Assembly: GCF_003202435.1 (NCBI RefSeq)
Contig: NZ_QJHK01000004.1
Location: 186,001-250,000 of the forward strand
DNA length: 64,000 bases
Direction of reading: 5' to 3'
DNA from: Flavobacterium cheongpyeongense
GTDB taxonomy: Bacteria; Bacteroidota; Bacteroidia; Flavobacteriales; Flavobacteriaceae
Part shown: in pieces, positions 25,333-34,485 of the stretch
How positions within the stretch are numbered: position 1 is the first letter of the stretch
Layout: every line of letters begins with the position of its first letter
The notes under the pieces: generated by a model
The model's database searches: none
What the model was told of the DNA's origin: nothing
The model's input: the letters and a program-made list of their open reading frames with translations, nothing else
Position numbers and translations under genes: made by a program

Positions 25333-26858
25333 TAATACCAATCAACGCTACCATCATTTTTTAGTAGAAAAATTTTGTTGATTTTGTTGGTTTCATCGGT
25401 AAAATGATATAGTGTATTGGTTTGCAAATTAGTTGTTGAGGTCATAATCCATTCATCTTTTTTTGAATTTTCTTCTACAATTTTTTGACAAATTGAGGTT
25501 TTATTTTCAAAATCTAAAATTTTGGCGTTATTTTTTGCGTTTTTTAATTCTTTGTTTTTATACCCATTTAAGTTGATTTCTTTTTTTGAAGCTAATGAAT
25601 TAATGTGTTTTATTTCACCCAATTTATTGATTATAAAAGGTTCACTTGCTTGTTCTGTTGTAAAGTAACGATATTTAGTAAGGCAGTATAAATTATCTTT
25701 GGATACATTGTTAAATGCAACAGTTGCTTGATTTGGGTTGTAGAAATAATCTACAGGTTTCCACCAGCCATTATTCCAAATAGATAAATATACTGGTTCT
25801 TGGTATTTTTTTTCTAATGGGAATGTCAGATTAGTTGTTTCAAAATATTCTGATGTTACATCAAGGGAATTATCCTCAAATAAATTGGGATGAATTATTG
25901 ATTTGTCATTTTTTATTGAATTAACTGATACTAATGCGAATTGTTTCCGCATGACTTTAGGTGCATTTTTATAGGGTAGGTTAAAAAATCCTGGGCCATT
26001 ATCAGACAAAGCGTCAAACGGATAGTTTTTCTTTGTTTTTGTATCAAGAATAAAGCACCAATCATGACCTACATCATTTGAAGCCCTTTTATACTGAATG
26101 CCGTCAAAACCACTTGGAATTCCTAATGCCCGAAGTGCAAAAATCATCAAATTACACATATCATTGCATTTACCTGATTTATCTTTTAACAATTCAGAAT
26201 AAGAACGTACTTTTTTTTCTTTAAAATAACGATTGCCTCCAAATTGAAAACGTTTTTGATAAATTTTATTGATATAGCTTGTTGCGGCAAGTACGGTTGT
26301 GAAACTATAAACAGAATCTTTTTGGGCTTGTGATAAATCATTTAAAACCTGATCACTCCAATTTTCAAGTTTTTCAGTACTGACACGATAGGGTAAAATG
26401 TATTCATAAAATTCAGCATCAGTCAAATCTTTGCAAAACGGACTTTTTTCTCTGACCTCAAAGGCTTTATCAATATTATTGATTAAAAATTGAGCAGTAA
26501 TATATTTTGAATCGGGTAAAAATGTTTCTTTTTCATGCAGTTTGCCTCTAACAGCAGTAATAGAATCCAACCATTTTTTTTCATCCATTTCATCTTTAAA
26601 ATTTGAAATATTATACCCAACAGACTTTTCGTTATTGTCTACTAAATCATAAATAAAACTGCCTTTGGTTCCTATATTTGCTATTAAAAAGTTCACAGCT
26701 TTTAGTTTTTCATTATCGTCTTTCTTTTTGTAATGTTTTATTACAGCTTCGAGTTCAGGATAGTTTTTAATTGTTTGCTTTAAAGTGTTTTTGTTTTGTT
26801 GACAAAAGCAATTTGGACTAATAAAAAATATTAATAGAAATATAATGAGGTTTTTCAT
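25332..26858 (-). CDS. secreted transglutaminase-like protein of the accessory module
   Basis: A 508-residue protein with a signal peptide (about 1-20, PNCFCQ). The middle carries a transglutaminase/cysteine-protease-like core: GKCNDMCN (Cys231 or Cys235), NDVGHDWCF (His265) and PFDALSDN (Asp282), in the order C-H-D. The N-terminal 200 residues are helical and the C-terminal 200 are beta-rich. Bacterial proteins of this fold cleave or cross-link peptides. It is the last gene of a leftward run from the O-antigen-ligase-like gene, and its stop lies exactly at the direct repeat edge. AT content is visibly higher than in the flanking genes. Confidence 0.75.
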   Translation of the reverse strand: MKNLIIFLLIFFISPNCFCQQNKNTLKQTIKNYPELEAVIKHYKKKDDNEKLKAVNFLIANIGTKGSFIYDLVDNNEKSVGYNISNFKDEMDEKKWLDSITAVRGKLHEKETFLPDSKYITAQFLINNIDKAFEVREKSPFCKDLTDAEFYEYILPYRVSTEKLENWSDQVLNDLSQAQKDSVYSFTTVLAATSYINKIYQKRFQFGGNRYFKEKKVRSYSELLKDKSGKCNDMCNLMIFALRALGIPSGFDGIQYKRASNDVGHDWCFILDTKTKKNYPFDALSDNGPGFFNLPYKNAPKVMRKQFALVSVNSIKNDKSIIHPNLFEDNSLDVTSEYFETTNLTFPLEKKYQEPVYLSIWNNGWWKPVDYFYNPNQATVAFNNVSKDNLYCLTKYRYFTTEQASEPFIINKLGEIKHINSLASKKEINLNGYKNKELKNAKNNAKILDFENKTSICQKIVEENSKKDEWIMTSTTNLQTNTLYHFTDETNKINKIFLLKNDGSVDWY

Positions 26859-27056
26859 AAATTAGGATTATATAGTTGATGCTGTGTAAATAGTAAAATT
26901 ACCAAACTGTAAAATTTGGTACTTTTTTATCTAAAATAAAAATGTTTTTTATTGTATTTTTTTTATTGTAAATACTACTGATTATTCTTGATATGATATT
27001 TTCATAGGCCATAGATTATAAGAGGATTTTTTTTAATTTTCAATAAATATTATTAC

Positions 27057-27409
27057 CTAATTGTATTTTGTATTTTTTTGATTTTTACTTAGAACTTCCA
27101 CGCTAAGTATTTTTAAATTTTTAATGGAGAGAATATGTTTTGGACTATCGATTGAATAATATTCGTAGTAATTATGAATAGGAGGTTGAGGATTTACTTT
27201 AACAATATCATTTTTATCTATTTTTTGCCTCTTATAACCATAATTGAATACTTTTATAGTAGCATGTTTATTTGTTTTGTCTTTTTTAAATACAAATAAT
27301 TTTTGATTTTTTGTGTTATCTATATTGATATAAATAGTATCACTAGAAATTTTTTGCGAGTATGAATTGAAATTTATTAAAATAAACAATAACAATATTT
27401 TTTTTTCAT
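27057..27409 (-). CDS. small secreted unknown with a slip-prone start (A9 tract)
   Basis: A readable frame of 112 residues runs from 27395 but begins at an improbable TTG. An ATG at 27407-27409 is followed by nine A. In that frame translation stops after ten codons, whereas one more A would give MKKKILLLFILINFNSYSQ, a perfect signal peptide joined to the open frame. The gene is therefore either broken by a one-base loss, phase-variable, or read by slippage. The mature part (SDTIYINIDNTKNQKLFVF onward) is beta-rich and unknown. The 70 nt after it up to 27479 belong to the next gene boundary. Confidence 0.55.
27398..27406 (-). repeat. A9 homopolymer directly after a start codon
   Basis: Nine A on the minus strand immediately follow the ATG of the small secreted gene. 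An in-frame product needs ten A. Confidence 0.85.
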
Positions 27410-27478
27410 AATCTTAAAGTTTAATTACAGTTTTCACTGCCCATATTATTAAAATTTGAGATTATATAATTTCAAATA

Positions 27479-28246
27479 CTAAAGTTTATATTTAGTAATT
27501 ATGTTATTAATTAAATAATCATATGATGAGGCATTAGAACTTGAATCTTCTTGAATACTTATATTAAGCTCTTTATTTTGTGTTCTGTAAGGATAATCTT
27601 TTGTTAACTTTGTATTGAATATAAATCTTATTTTAAATACTTTAAGTTTTTTTAAACTATCCAATTTTTTTGATAAAGAATAATCTATATTTTTGAGCCT
27701 ATTTTTATAATAGACTTTCATAGTATCAGGATAAGTTAGATCTTTTTTAAATTTAGGAATGTATGTTTCTATAGTAGTGTAACCTTCTTTATTTCTTATT
27801 GTATTTATTAATACATCATTCGTTTCATCAAATAAATCAGGAGGTGATAAAATAGTTTTTTCTTTATGAATATTAATGATTTTTTCTGTTTTTTTGTTGG
27901 GAGCATTTATGGAGTCAAACCATGTGCCCAGTTCTGATCCATTTTGATAGACAAAATATTTAAAAATTGTCTTGGTTCTTCCAAGAGTTTCTTTTTTTTT
28001 AGAATAATAATAATAAGGAATTTCATAAATAATGTTATTTCCTTTATAAATTATTGACAAGCTATCAGTTACGTTTCCTACATCTCCATTGCTTTTAACG
28101 AAAGGGAGGTTATATTTTATTTTTATTTTCTCATATTTATTTTTCTTTTTTGTTAAAGAATAAATACTGAATGAAAATAAAATTAGTATTAAAGAGACAA
28201 TCACTGTCCCTTTAATACTGTTTTTTGTGTTAGTTGATTTACTCAT
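27479..28246 (-). CDS. membrane-anchored unknown protein of the accessory module
   Basis: A 255-residue protein with one N-terminal transmembrane helix (about 14-32, after a Lys-containing start) and a Lys/Tyr/Ile-rich outer part with no motif I recognise. Its ATG directly follows the stop of the Cys-rich lipoprotein gene (TAAATG), so the two are coupled. It is strongly AT-rich. Function unknown. Confidence 0.7.
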   Translation of the reverse strand: MSKSTNTKNSIKGTVIVSLILILFSFSIYSLTKKKNKYEKIKIKYNLPFVKSNGDVGNVTDSLSIIYKGNNIIYEIPYYYYSKKKETLGRTKTIFKYFVYQNGSELGTWFDSINAPNKKTEKIINIHKEKTILSPPDLFDETNDVLINTIRNKEGYTTIETYIPKFKKDLTYPDTMKVYYKNRLKNIDYSLSKKLDSLKKLKVFKIRFIFNTKLTKDYPYRTQNKELNISIQEDSSSNASSYDYLINNIITKYKL

Positions 28247-29398
28247 TTAATTTAGACCAAAATCAGAAATTGTAAATATTCTTTGTGCTGTATAATTTTG
28301 ATTATCAGCAAATGGCATTCCTCTGCATATAATCGAGCACTTCATATGAAAACTTAAGTCCATTATTGCATTATACAAACCTAATGTTTCAGTCCCAGTA
28401 TGACTTTCTACTGTAGTCACAACAAACATCTCTGAAGAATCTAAACTTAGTGTTTGATGTGTTAATGATTGCCATTGATATGGATTATTAATATTACTTA
28501 CTTGTTTGAGCACTCCTTTTTCAATACTTTTTACATATGTTTCATCTCCGACTTTTATTCTCCAACTTAAATTTTTAGCAGTAGTATTTGAATTTTGGGA
28601 TATGAAGGTACTTCCTAAAAATTCGGTATTAGCTACTTGATCATATAAAATAGAATTTATATCTATATCTGAACATTCAACATAATCATCACCAGGATCA
28701 GTTGGATCCTCTGGATTTGGATTATCAGGCACCTCCCAACATGTTTCACCATATACAGTGTAACATCCACCATCATAATATTGGCAATTGTACATACTTT
28801 CACCTCCATCATCCGTCTCGCAATCATAATAAGTAGTACACACATCGTACAACGGAACATTCTGGCAAATAGTTCCCGTTATTTTTTGTGAGTTACTACT
28901 TGAGGCTTTCTCTTTTAATCCGGGATTTCCGTTTTTAATACCGAGTATGTCTTTATCTAGTGCCATAAAGTACCCAATCCATTCCCCTCTGCTCCAAAAA
29001 GGCAGTTTGTTGTTGTTGGTAAAGAGGCGGGTACGTACGGTCATGTCCTCTACCATAGCAATTCCTTTTGGGTCTTTTACAAGGCTGAGTACGCCAATGA
29101 CATTTTCTTTGTCTTCACTTAAAAAAGGCACTAAAATCCTTTTCTCATTTTCAATGTAAATAAACATGGCTTCGTTCCATAAGACATCGTTTTTAGCTAG
29201 TTTTCGCTCTAAAGAAGCACTGCTTGAACCATTTTTGAGCTGTTCAATGACTTTTTTCAAAACGGCACTATCGCCATTGTAATGCCATAAATGGACAGCA
29301 TTCGCTCTGTTGGTTTCTTCAATTTCAATTTGATCGCTTGCACAGGAGGCAAGTAATGTCAGTAAAAATACTGACCCTAAATGTAGTAAATTTTTCAT
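28247..29398 (-). CDS. Cys-rich surface lipoprotein of the accessory module
   Basis: A 383-residue lipoprotein (LLASCASDQ, Cys19). Residues about 20-175 form a globular part; about 175-235 hold a Cys-rich segment (ICQNVPLYDVC, YDCETDDGG, YNCQYYDGGC, ETCWEV) with at least eight Cys, then an acidic Pro-rich linker (PDNPNPEDPTDPGDD) and a last beta-rich part of 140 residues ending in IICRGMPFADNQ. Disulfides outside the cell are likely. It lies 9 nt after the O-antigen-ligase-like gene and could be its exported substrate. I do not recognise the family. Confidence 0.75.
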   Translation of the reverse strand: MKNLLHLGSVFLLTLLASCASDQIEIEETNRANAVHLWHYNGDSAVLKKVIEQLKNGSSSASLERKLAKNDVLWNEAMFIYIENEKRILVPFLSEDKENVIGVLSLVKDPKGIAMVEDMTVRTRLFTNNNKLPFWSRGEWIGYFMALDKDILGIKNGNPGLKEKASSSNSQKITGTICQNVPLYDVCTTYYDCETDDGGESMYNCQYYDGGCYTVYGETCWEVPDNPNPEDPTDPGDDYVECSDIDINSILYDQVANTEFLGSTFISQNSNTTAKNLSWRIKVGDETYVKSIEKGVLKQVSNINNPYQWQSLTHQTLSLDSSEMFVVTTVESHTGTETLGLYNAIMDLSFHMKCSIICRGMPFADNQNYTAQRIFTISDFGLN

Positions 29399-29407
29399 GG
29401 TTGGTTA

Positions 29408-31147
29408 CTAATTATTGTTGTTTATATAATGTTTTGCTTTAGTTATAATATTTTTTACTTCTTCGCTGGGTATTTTTATTGGTGTTTGAAGTATTCGTCT
29501 TGCTATCCAATTTGCTTTGTAAAAAAGAGATCTTCGTATATAATAATCTAACAAATCTTCTTGGGGTTTAAACAAATGTGGACTGGTATAATGACGTTGC
29601 AATAAGCTTTTTTCTGCTTGTTCAAAATCCTTTTTAGCTTCGTATAATTTGGAGAGTTTTAACTGAAGTAAAGGACTATTACCTGTTTCCTTAGCTTTTT
29701 CAAGTAGTGATAATGCCTTCTTGGGATTGTTTTCTTCTAAAAATCTAGAGTAATGTATTAAATAGCTATCATCATTTTCTAGATTATTAAAAGCAGTTTT
29801 ATATAAGTTTGCAGATCTTGTGGGATTATCAAATTGTCGTTCACTGGCTTCTTTCCAAGCCCTAATCGCATTGTACTGATTATTAACAGTATACAACAAA
29901 AATAGACTTACACAACATCCAATTGTTTTTGCAGAGTACATTTTTATTTTTGGAATACTGAAACAAATTGTTGTTTCTTCTAATGCGATTTGATTAAGAA
30001 GCAGAAGTTTGAAGGGTAAAAATTGTAACGGATATGAAAAACTTGCAAACACCGCAAATGAGCAGTAAAAAACTATTGATTGCACAGAGGTCTTTGAAAT
30101 ATCATTAGTAAACTTTTTATTGTAATTTTTTAAAATCCATAAAATTCCAATTAGCAAAAGTAGCGTACCAATTATTCCGTTTTCAATAATGAATTTTAAT
30201 ATTTCATTAAATGCCTGAGTGTTTGCATTTGCCAATAGTATCTCTTGCTGTATATCATTTTTTGAGAAATATTCAGCTTGGAAATTCATATAGTCTGTTT
30301 GAAACATACCATATCCAATACCCGTTACTGGGTTTTCTAAAAATGAAAAAAATGTAATCTTCCAGATTAATAAACGACCAACAATTGAATCGGTAGATTT
30401 AGTTGTTATAATTAAGAAAAGGATAGGGAAAATTATTGCGAAAGCTGCATATTTAGCAAATACTCTTTTCCTTAAAAAATAATAGTATAGTAGGATTAAA
30501 AAAGTAAAGAACGATGCTAAAATTGCTGCTCTTGATTCGCTTTTAATGATTATAAAAAGCATAATTATTGCAGTAAATAAATATGTAATTAACTTTGGTA
30601 TATTTGAATATGTATTTTTTTGAAACAGTTCATAAAGTACTAATGCAAATAATATTGAAAGAAATCCTCCAAGCGGTCCTGGATTTCGAAAATTTCCTTT
30701 CATATTCCAATAAATGTTCGACGGATCTACATAACCACCTAATTCTAATAAACAATAAAAACAAAGAAAAACTCCTGTGAGTGTTAAAAGTTGATAATAA
30801 ATTTTTTTTTCTTTTGCGCTTAGTTTTAAAGATTTAATCGCTAGATAATAAATGAGTAGGATAAAGCTATTTATGATATGAATTTCATTAAAAGTGTTTA
30901 ATCTAAAAAATCGAGATAGTATTGTTATGGAAAGGACTAATATTATTATTAGATCTAATTTATTGACTCTTATTTTTTGTGGCTTTATAATAAATAGTAA
31001 AAAAGAAAATACTACCATATAAAACAAAACGATGAATTGATTTTGCTTGAATTTCCAAAAATCAATATTATGATTAAAAATTAAGCTGGCAATTAGGACT
31101 GTTACAATAAGTACAATTTTAACGGAATTTGTTTTAAATAAATTCAT
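29408..31147 (-). CDS. O-antigen ligase (Wzy_C)-like membrane protein with TPR tail
   Basis: A 579-residue protein with about ten to twelve transmembrane helices (residues about 8-420), the Wzy/WaaL loop features SESRAAILA, GRLLIWKIT and ENPVTGIGYGMF, and a soluble C-terminal tail (about 430-579) of tetratricopeptide-type helix pairs. O-antigen ligases and polymerases of this family join glycan units at the membrane. In Bacteroidota many family members sit away from O-antigen clusters with unknown substrates, and this one has no glycosyltransferases nearby. It leads the leftward operon, with a candidate promoter at 31187-31217. Confidence 0.85.
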   Translation of the reverse strand: MNLFKTNSVKIVLIVTVLIASLIFNHNIDFWKFKQNQFIVLFYMVVFSFLLFIIKPQKIRVNKLDLIIILVLSITILSRFFRLNTFNEIHIINSFILLIYYLAIKSLKLSAKEKKIYYQLLTLTGVFLCFYCLLELGGYVDPSNIYWNMKGNFRNPGPLGGFLSILFALVLYELFQKNTYSNIPKLITYLFTAIIMLFIIIKSESRAAILASFFTFLILLYYYFLRKRVFAKYAAFAIIFPILFLIITTKSTDSIVGRLLIWKITFFSFLENPVTGIGYGMFQTDYMNFQAEYFSKNDIQQEILLANANTQAFNEILKFIIENGIIGTLLLLIGILWILKNYNKKFTNDISKTSVQSIVFYCSFAVFASFSYPLQFLPFKLLLLNQIALEETTICFSIPKIKMYSAKTIGCCVSLFLLYTVNNQYNAIRAWKEASERQFDNPTRSANLYKTAFNNLENDDSYLIHYSRFLEENNPKKALSLLEKAKETGNSPLLQLKLSKLYEAKKDFEQAEKSLLQRHYTSPHLFKPQEDLLDYYIRRSLFYKANWIARRILQTPIKIPSEEVKNIITKAKHYINNNN

Positions 31148-31186
31148 GTTGGGTATTTGTAAATTGTTGTTTTTTTTAAATTTACA

Positions 31187-31217
31187 TAAAAATATTTATA
31201 ATTATTTTCTTACCAAA
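31187..31217 (-). promoter_or_regulatory. candidate promoter of the accessory operon
   Basis: On the minus strand TTTG (31214-31217), 19 bp spacer, TATTTTTA (31187-31194), one base off the TAnnTTTG consensus. It lies 40 nt before the O-antigen-ligase-like gene and faces away from the XRE regulator. Confidence 0.5.
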
Positions 31218-31291
31218 GAAATTGTTTTTTTATCGCTTTAAAAATGTGCTAAGTTCATTTTTAATGTTTTAGGGACATAACTAACCTCAAT

Positions 31292-31615
31292 ATGAAAGTT
31301 TACCAAAGAATTAAAGAAGAAAGAGAAAAAAAGAAGTTTTCTCAAAGCTATTTGGCTTTAGAATTAAAGTTAGATCAATCTCAATACTCTAGGAGAGAAA
31401 ATGGAGCTATTCCACTTACAGTTAATGAATTGTTAAAAATTGCCGAAATTCTTGGAGTAAAGCCTGAAAAGTTTTTTGCTACAATAGGTGATGAATGTTC
31501 GGTAGCAAAACCGGATGAATCAATAGTGAAAATTATAACTTTATATGAAATTTGCATGAAAGAGAAAGACGAGCGTATTGCTTTATTGACTTATCAATTG
31601 AATAATAAAGTGTAA
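31292..31615 (+). CDS. XRE-family HTH regulator of the accessory module
   Basis: A 107-residue protein with an N-terminal Cro/C1-type HTH (about 4-62: RIKEEREKKKFSQSYLALEL, then QSQYSRRENG and LLKIAEILGV) and a short helical tail. It is divergent from the O-antigen-ligase-like operon and the 144-bp region between them is the likely site of its action. It may repress the operon and itself. Its own start ATG follows a CTAACCTCAAT stretch and no strong promoter was found. It converges with baiN with a gap of 11 nt. Confidence 0.85.
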   Translation: MKVYQRIKEEREKKKFSQSYLALELKLDQSQYSRRENGAIPLTVNELLKIAEILGVKPEKFFATIGDECSVAKPDESIVKIITLYEICMKEKDERIALLTYQLNNKV

Positions 31616-31626
31616 AGAAATAACCT

Positions 31627-32835
31627 CTAAAAATTCTGTGCTAAAATAAACCCGCTTGTCCAGGCATTCTGAAAATTAAATCCTCCGGTAATAGCATCGA
31701 TATTGACGATTTCGCCTGCAAAATAGAGATTTTGATGCAATTTGCTTTCCATCGTTTTAAAATTGATTTCTTTTAAATCGATTCCGCCAGCCGTTACAAA
31801 TTCTTCTTTAAAAGTGCTTTTTCCGTTAACCTGAAATTTTGCCTGTGTTAATTGTAAAGCTAAATTTTGCAATTGTATTTTAGACAAATCGGCCCATTTG
31901 GTGTCGGTTTCTATTGACGAAGCCAAAACCAGCGTTTCCCACAAACGGTTCGGAAGCTCAAAAGGTGATTTTTTGGAAACGGCTTTTTTGGCGTGTTCCT
32001 GTTTCAACTCTTTCAGGATTTTTTCGGCATCTTCAATATCAATATCATTTAACCAATTGACAAAAATCGTGAACTGGTAATTTTTATCGTGCAAAATCCG
32101 TGCTCCCCAGGCCGAAAGTTTCAGGATTGCCGGACCACTCATTCCCCAATGCGTGATTAACAAAGGGCCGGTCGATTCTAGTTTGGTATCTTTTACATTC
32201 ACCGTAACCTGTGCTGCAACTCCGGGCAATTCTTTTATTCTCGGGTCTTTGATATTAAAAGTAAATAAGGAAGGTACCGGACTTATAATGGCGTGACCTT
32301 GCTGTTGAAGCATTTCCCAGATTTTCGGGTTACTTCCGGTTGCCATGACTAATTTTTCTGCTGCGAAATTGTCGCTTTGTGTATCAATTTTCCAATAATT
32401 TTCTTTCTTGAAAATGGATTGAACACTTTGTCCTGTAAGCACTTTTATACCTAATTTTTCGGTTGCTTTTAGAAAACAATCAATTATGGTTTGCGAGGAA
32501 TTTGAAACCGGGAACATTCTCCCATCATCTTCTATTTTTAATTCAACACCGTGTTTTTCGAACCACTCGATCGTATCTCCCGAGCAAAACTGATGAAAAG
32601 GTCCTCGAAGTTCTTTTTCGCCGCGCGGATAAAACCTGACCAGTTCATTCGGTTCAAAACAGGCATGCGTTACGTTGCATCTCCCACCTCCTGAAATACG
32701 GACTTTAGAAAGAACTTCTTTCCCTCTTTCTAAAATGGCAATTTTCAGTTTCGGATTTTTCTCTGCAATATTAATAGCTGTAAAAAAACCTGCAGCGCCT
32801 CCGCCAACGATGATAATGTCGAAATTTTTGATCAT
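31627..32835 (-). CDS. BaiN/RdsA-type NAD(P)/FAD-dependent oxidoreductase
   Basis: A 402-residue flavoprotein. The FAD dinucleotide motif is IIVGGGAAGFFTAINIAE (about 8-25), followed by the conserved RISGGGRCNVTHAC (about 46-59), MATGSNPK, THWGMSGPAILKLSAWG and the closing [20 protein letters not shown]. The BaiN family reduces steroid or enoyl-type substrates in gut bacteria, but the flavobacterial members have no assigned substrate. Its last 44 codons are duplicated at 25194-25332. The stop codon lies in the right repeat copy. Confidence 0.9.
   Translation of the reverse strand: MIKNFDIIIVGGGAAGFFTAINIAEKNPKLKIAILERGKEVLSKVRISGGGRCNVTHACFEPNELVRFYPRGEKELRGPFHQFCSGDTIEWFEKHGVELKIEDDGRMFPVSNSSQTIIDCFLKATEKLGIKVLTGQSVQSIFKKENYWKIDTQSDNFAAEKLVMATGSNPKIWEMLQQQGHAIISPVPSLFTFNIKDPRIKELPGVAAQVTVNVKDTKLESTGPLLITHWGMSGPAILKLSAWGARILHDKNYQFTIFVNWLNDIDIEDAEKILKELKQEHAKKAVSKKSPFELPNRLWETLVLASSIETDTKWADLSKIQLQNLALQLTQAKFQVNGKSTFKEEFVTAGGIDLKEINFKTMESKLHQNLYFAGEIVNIDAITGGFNFQNAWTSGFILAQNF
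31640..31778. repeat. 139-bp direct repeat, right copy (inside baiN-like gene 3' end)
   Basis: Pairs with 25194-25332. This copy is in frame with the full-length flavoprotein gene and supplies its functional C-terminus. Confidence 0.95.
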
Positions 32836-32919
32836 ATTATTTTTTTACCACTAATTATGCAGATCAAAAGTATTTTAAAAAATCTGTACGAATCTTTTAA
32901 TCTGTGGCTAAATTTTAAT

Positions 32920-33597
32920 TTATATTTTATCCGGAAAATCAGATATTATTCCGTCTACCTTATAATTTTTTACTTTTTTAATGTCATCTTCTGAGTTTAC
33001 TGTCCAGGGAAAAACGAGAAACCCTCTTTCCTGAATTTTCTGAACTTTTTCTTTGTCTAATAACTGAAAATCAGGGTGAATTGCTTTTGCTTTTATTGAT
33101 TCGGCAAAAGCCAAAGCGGCATCCAGATCCTCTTCGGTTAATACTCCAATTGGTATATTGGGATTTAGATTATGAACTTCCTTTAAAGCGTTCCAGTCAA
33201 AACTTGAAATGATAAAATGGTCGTAATTCCAGTCTTTTTTGTTGATGTATTCTTCGATTAAAGACACCACATTCTTTGACGTATCAGCATTTTTCAATTC
33301 GACATTGATGAAGCATTTTGTGTCTACCAGCTCAAAAACTTCATTTAGCGTCGGAATTTGATGTGTATTTGCAATTAAAAATGATTTTAATTCGGCTAAA
33401 GTAAATGTGTTTATGGCTCCTTTTCCGTTGGTCATTTTATCGATGGTTTCATCGTGCATTACGATTATATGTCCGTCAGCGCTCAAGTGAACGTCGAGTT
33501 CGATTCCATCAGCTTTTAAATCTAATGCTTTTTGAAAAGCTTTTAAAGTGTTTTCGGATTCGTATCCTTTTGCACCGCGATGTGCTATTTTTAGCAT
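32920..33597 (-). CDS. glycerophosphodiester phosphodiesterase
   Basis: A 225-residue enzyme of the GDPD TIM-barrel family, splitting glycerophosphodiesters to glycerol-3-phosphate and an alcohol. IAHRGAKGYESENTLKAF (4-21) holds the His and Glu, GIELDVHLSADG (31-42) the metal-binding Glu-Leu-Asp and MHDETIDKMTNGKG (47-60) the second His, all as in the family. No signal peptide is seen, so it acts in the cytoplasm or is unprocessed. It is single and separated from baiN by an 84-bp gap with an AATCTGTGGCTAA-type repeat half. Confidence 0.9.
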   Translation of the reverse strand: MLKIAHRGAKGYESENTLKAFQKALDLKADGIELDVHLSADGHIIVMHDETIDKMTNGKGAINTFTLAELKSFLIANTHQIPTLNEVFELVDTKCFINVELKNADTSKNVVSLIEEYINKKDWNYDHFIISSFDWNALKEVHNLNPNIPIGVLTEEDLDAALAFAESIKAKAIHPDFQLLDKEKVQKIQERGFLVFPWTVNSEDDIKKVKNYKVDGIISDFPDKI

Positions 33598-33610
33598 GTC
33601 TGAAAGTTTA

Positions 33611-33681
33611 ACCGCAAAGGTCGCAAAGTTTTACGCAAAGTACGCTAATGTTTAATTAAAAATCTTTGCGCCTTTTGCGGT
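33611..33681. repeat. CGCAAAG-type dispersed inverted repeat, copy 1
   Basis: ACCGCAAAGGTCGCAAAG (33611-33628) and CTTTGCGCCTTTTGCGGT (33664-33681) are reverse complements except at two bases. Related copies occur at 36152-36227, 49788-49855 and 56889-56975. Confidence 0.8.
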
Positions 33682-33688
33682 CAAAAAT

Positions 33689-33905
33689 TTATTCGAGTTC
33701 CAAAACCAAAGCCGATTTTGGTTCTAAAGTAATTTTTGCGGCTAAATCAAATGTTTTTTCCTGTAATAACATCTTTTCCTGATATATAATTTTTGATATT
33801 TTCTTTGAAACGACTGGTTTTTAAAACGTGTTGTTTAGCATTGTTATTAAAAATACCATCACGGTTTTAGAATCTGTATATCTGAAATCTGGAATTATAA
33901 AAGCA
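33689..33905 (-). pseudogene. remnant of an alpha-amylase-type glycoside hydrolase C-terminus
   Basis: On the minus strand 44 residues ending at the TAA 33689-33691 read KTSRFKENIKNY, then GKDVITGKTFDLAAKITL and EPKSALVLELE, the usual C-terminal end of flavobacterial GH13 amylases. Just upstream the frame shifts by one base, and the continuation reads FRYTDSKTVMVFL, which is the next segment of the same domain. The rest of the enzyme is missing. This and the MFS and beta-phosphoglucomutase-like genes nearby point to a decayed starch or maltose locus. Confidence 0.65.
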
Positions 33906-33996
33906 TTAGATGCTAATAACAAAATACGAATAGTGAAGTTTATTAAATATTCATTATACCATTTTTATTTTGGCAGGTTAGTTAGTGATGCAAAAG

Positions 33997-34019
33997 GGCT
34001 GTCCTGAAATAAGACAGCC
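33997..34019. terminator. hairpin terminator
   Basis: GGCTGTC (33997-34003) and GACAGCC (34013-34019) with T-rich flanks on both strands. It may end the small membrane protein gene or the vanished amylase gene. Confidence 0.6.
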
Positions 34020-34104
34020 TCTTTTATTTATAATCTGAAATCGATAATTAAGCTTGAACAATTATTTTTTGAATGTTTAAAAAAAGCAAAATGTTTCCTT
34101 TATT

Positions 34105-34172
34105 AGCCCCGATTAAAGTGGAAATCCTTTTGTGCCGGGGTTCGGCATAAAAGATTGCAACGGAAAGCGGGA
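34105..34172 (-). repeat. dispersed hairpin repeat, copy C (inverted)
   Basis: AGCCCCGATTAAAG...AAATCCTTTTGTGCCGGGG...CGGCATAAAAGATTGC...GGAAAGCGGGA, the reverse of copy B. The loop holds a different sequence (GTGCCGGGGTTCGGCAT). Confidence 0.75.
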
Positions 34173-34249
34173 CGATGCTTGCTGAAAATACTTAATTTTT
34201 CTGCTTCAAAAATTAATAATCGAGTTGAGGTTGATACATTGTTTTTTGA

Positions 34250-34474
34250 TTATTCCTCTTTATCGTATTCTCCTATCAAAGAAAAATATCCAAAAGTTCC
34301 CAACCCCAAAACAATTAAAGGAGTAAGAATGAACAAAATGATAATTCCAAATACTAAATCCTCCTGTTGGTTTGATAAAAATTTTGGCAACCCAAATGCA
34401 AAAATGCAAAAATAAGCTGCAGCAATTGCCAATACGATCCACAGAATTCCAAGGGCTTTTTTAATAAAATTCAT
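34250..34474 (-). CDS. small two-helix membrane protein beside the MFS gene
   Basis: A 74-residue protein with hydrophobic helices at about 7-28 and 41-66 and an acidic end (GEYDKEE). It lies 11 nt after the MFS transporter gene on the same strand, so it is co-transcribed and may be a small partner of the transporter. I recognise it as the sort of small protein often found in this position in Bacteroidota but cannot name a function. Confidence 0.7.
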   Translation of the reverse strand: MNFIKKALGILWIVLAIAAAYFCIFAFGLPKFLSNQQEDLVFGIIILFILTPLIVLGLGTFGYFSLIGEYDKEE

Positions 34475-34485
34475 TTTTTTGTAGA

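Noticed and set aside
25332..31615. Integrase or att site for the accessory module
   Set aside because: No integrase or transposase is encoded in the module; only the direct repeat supports insertion.
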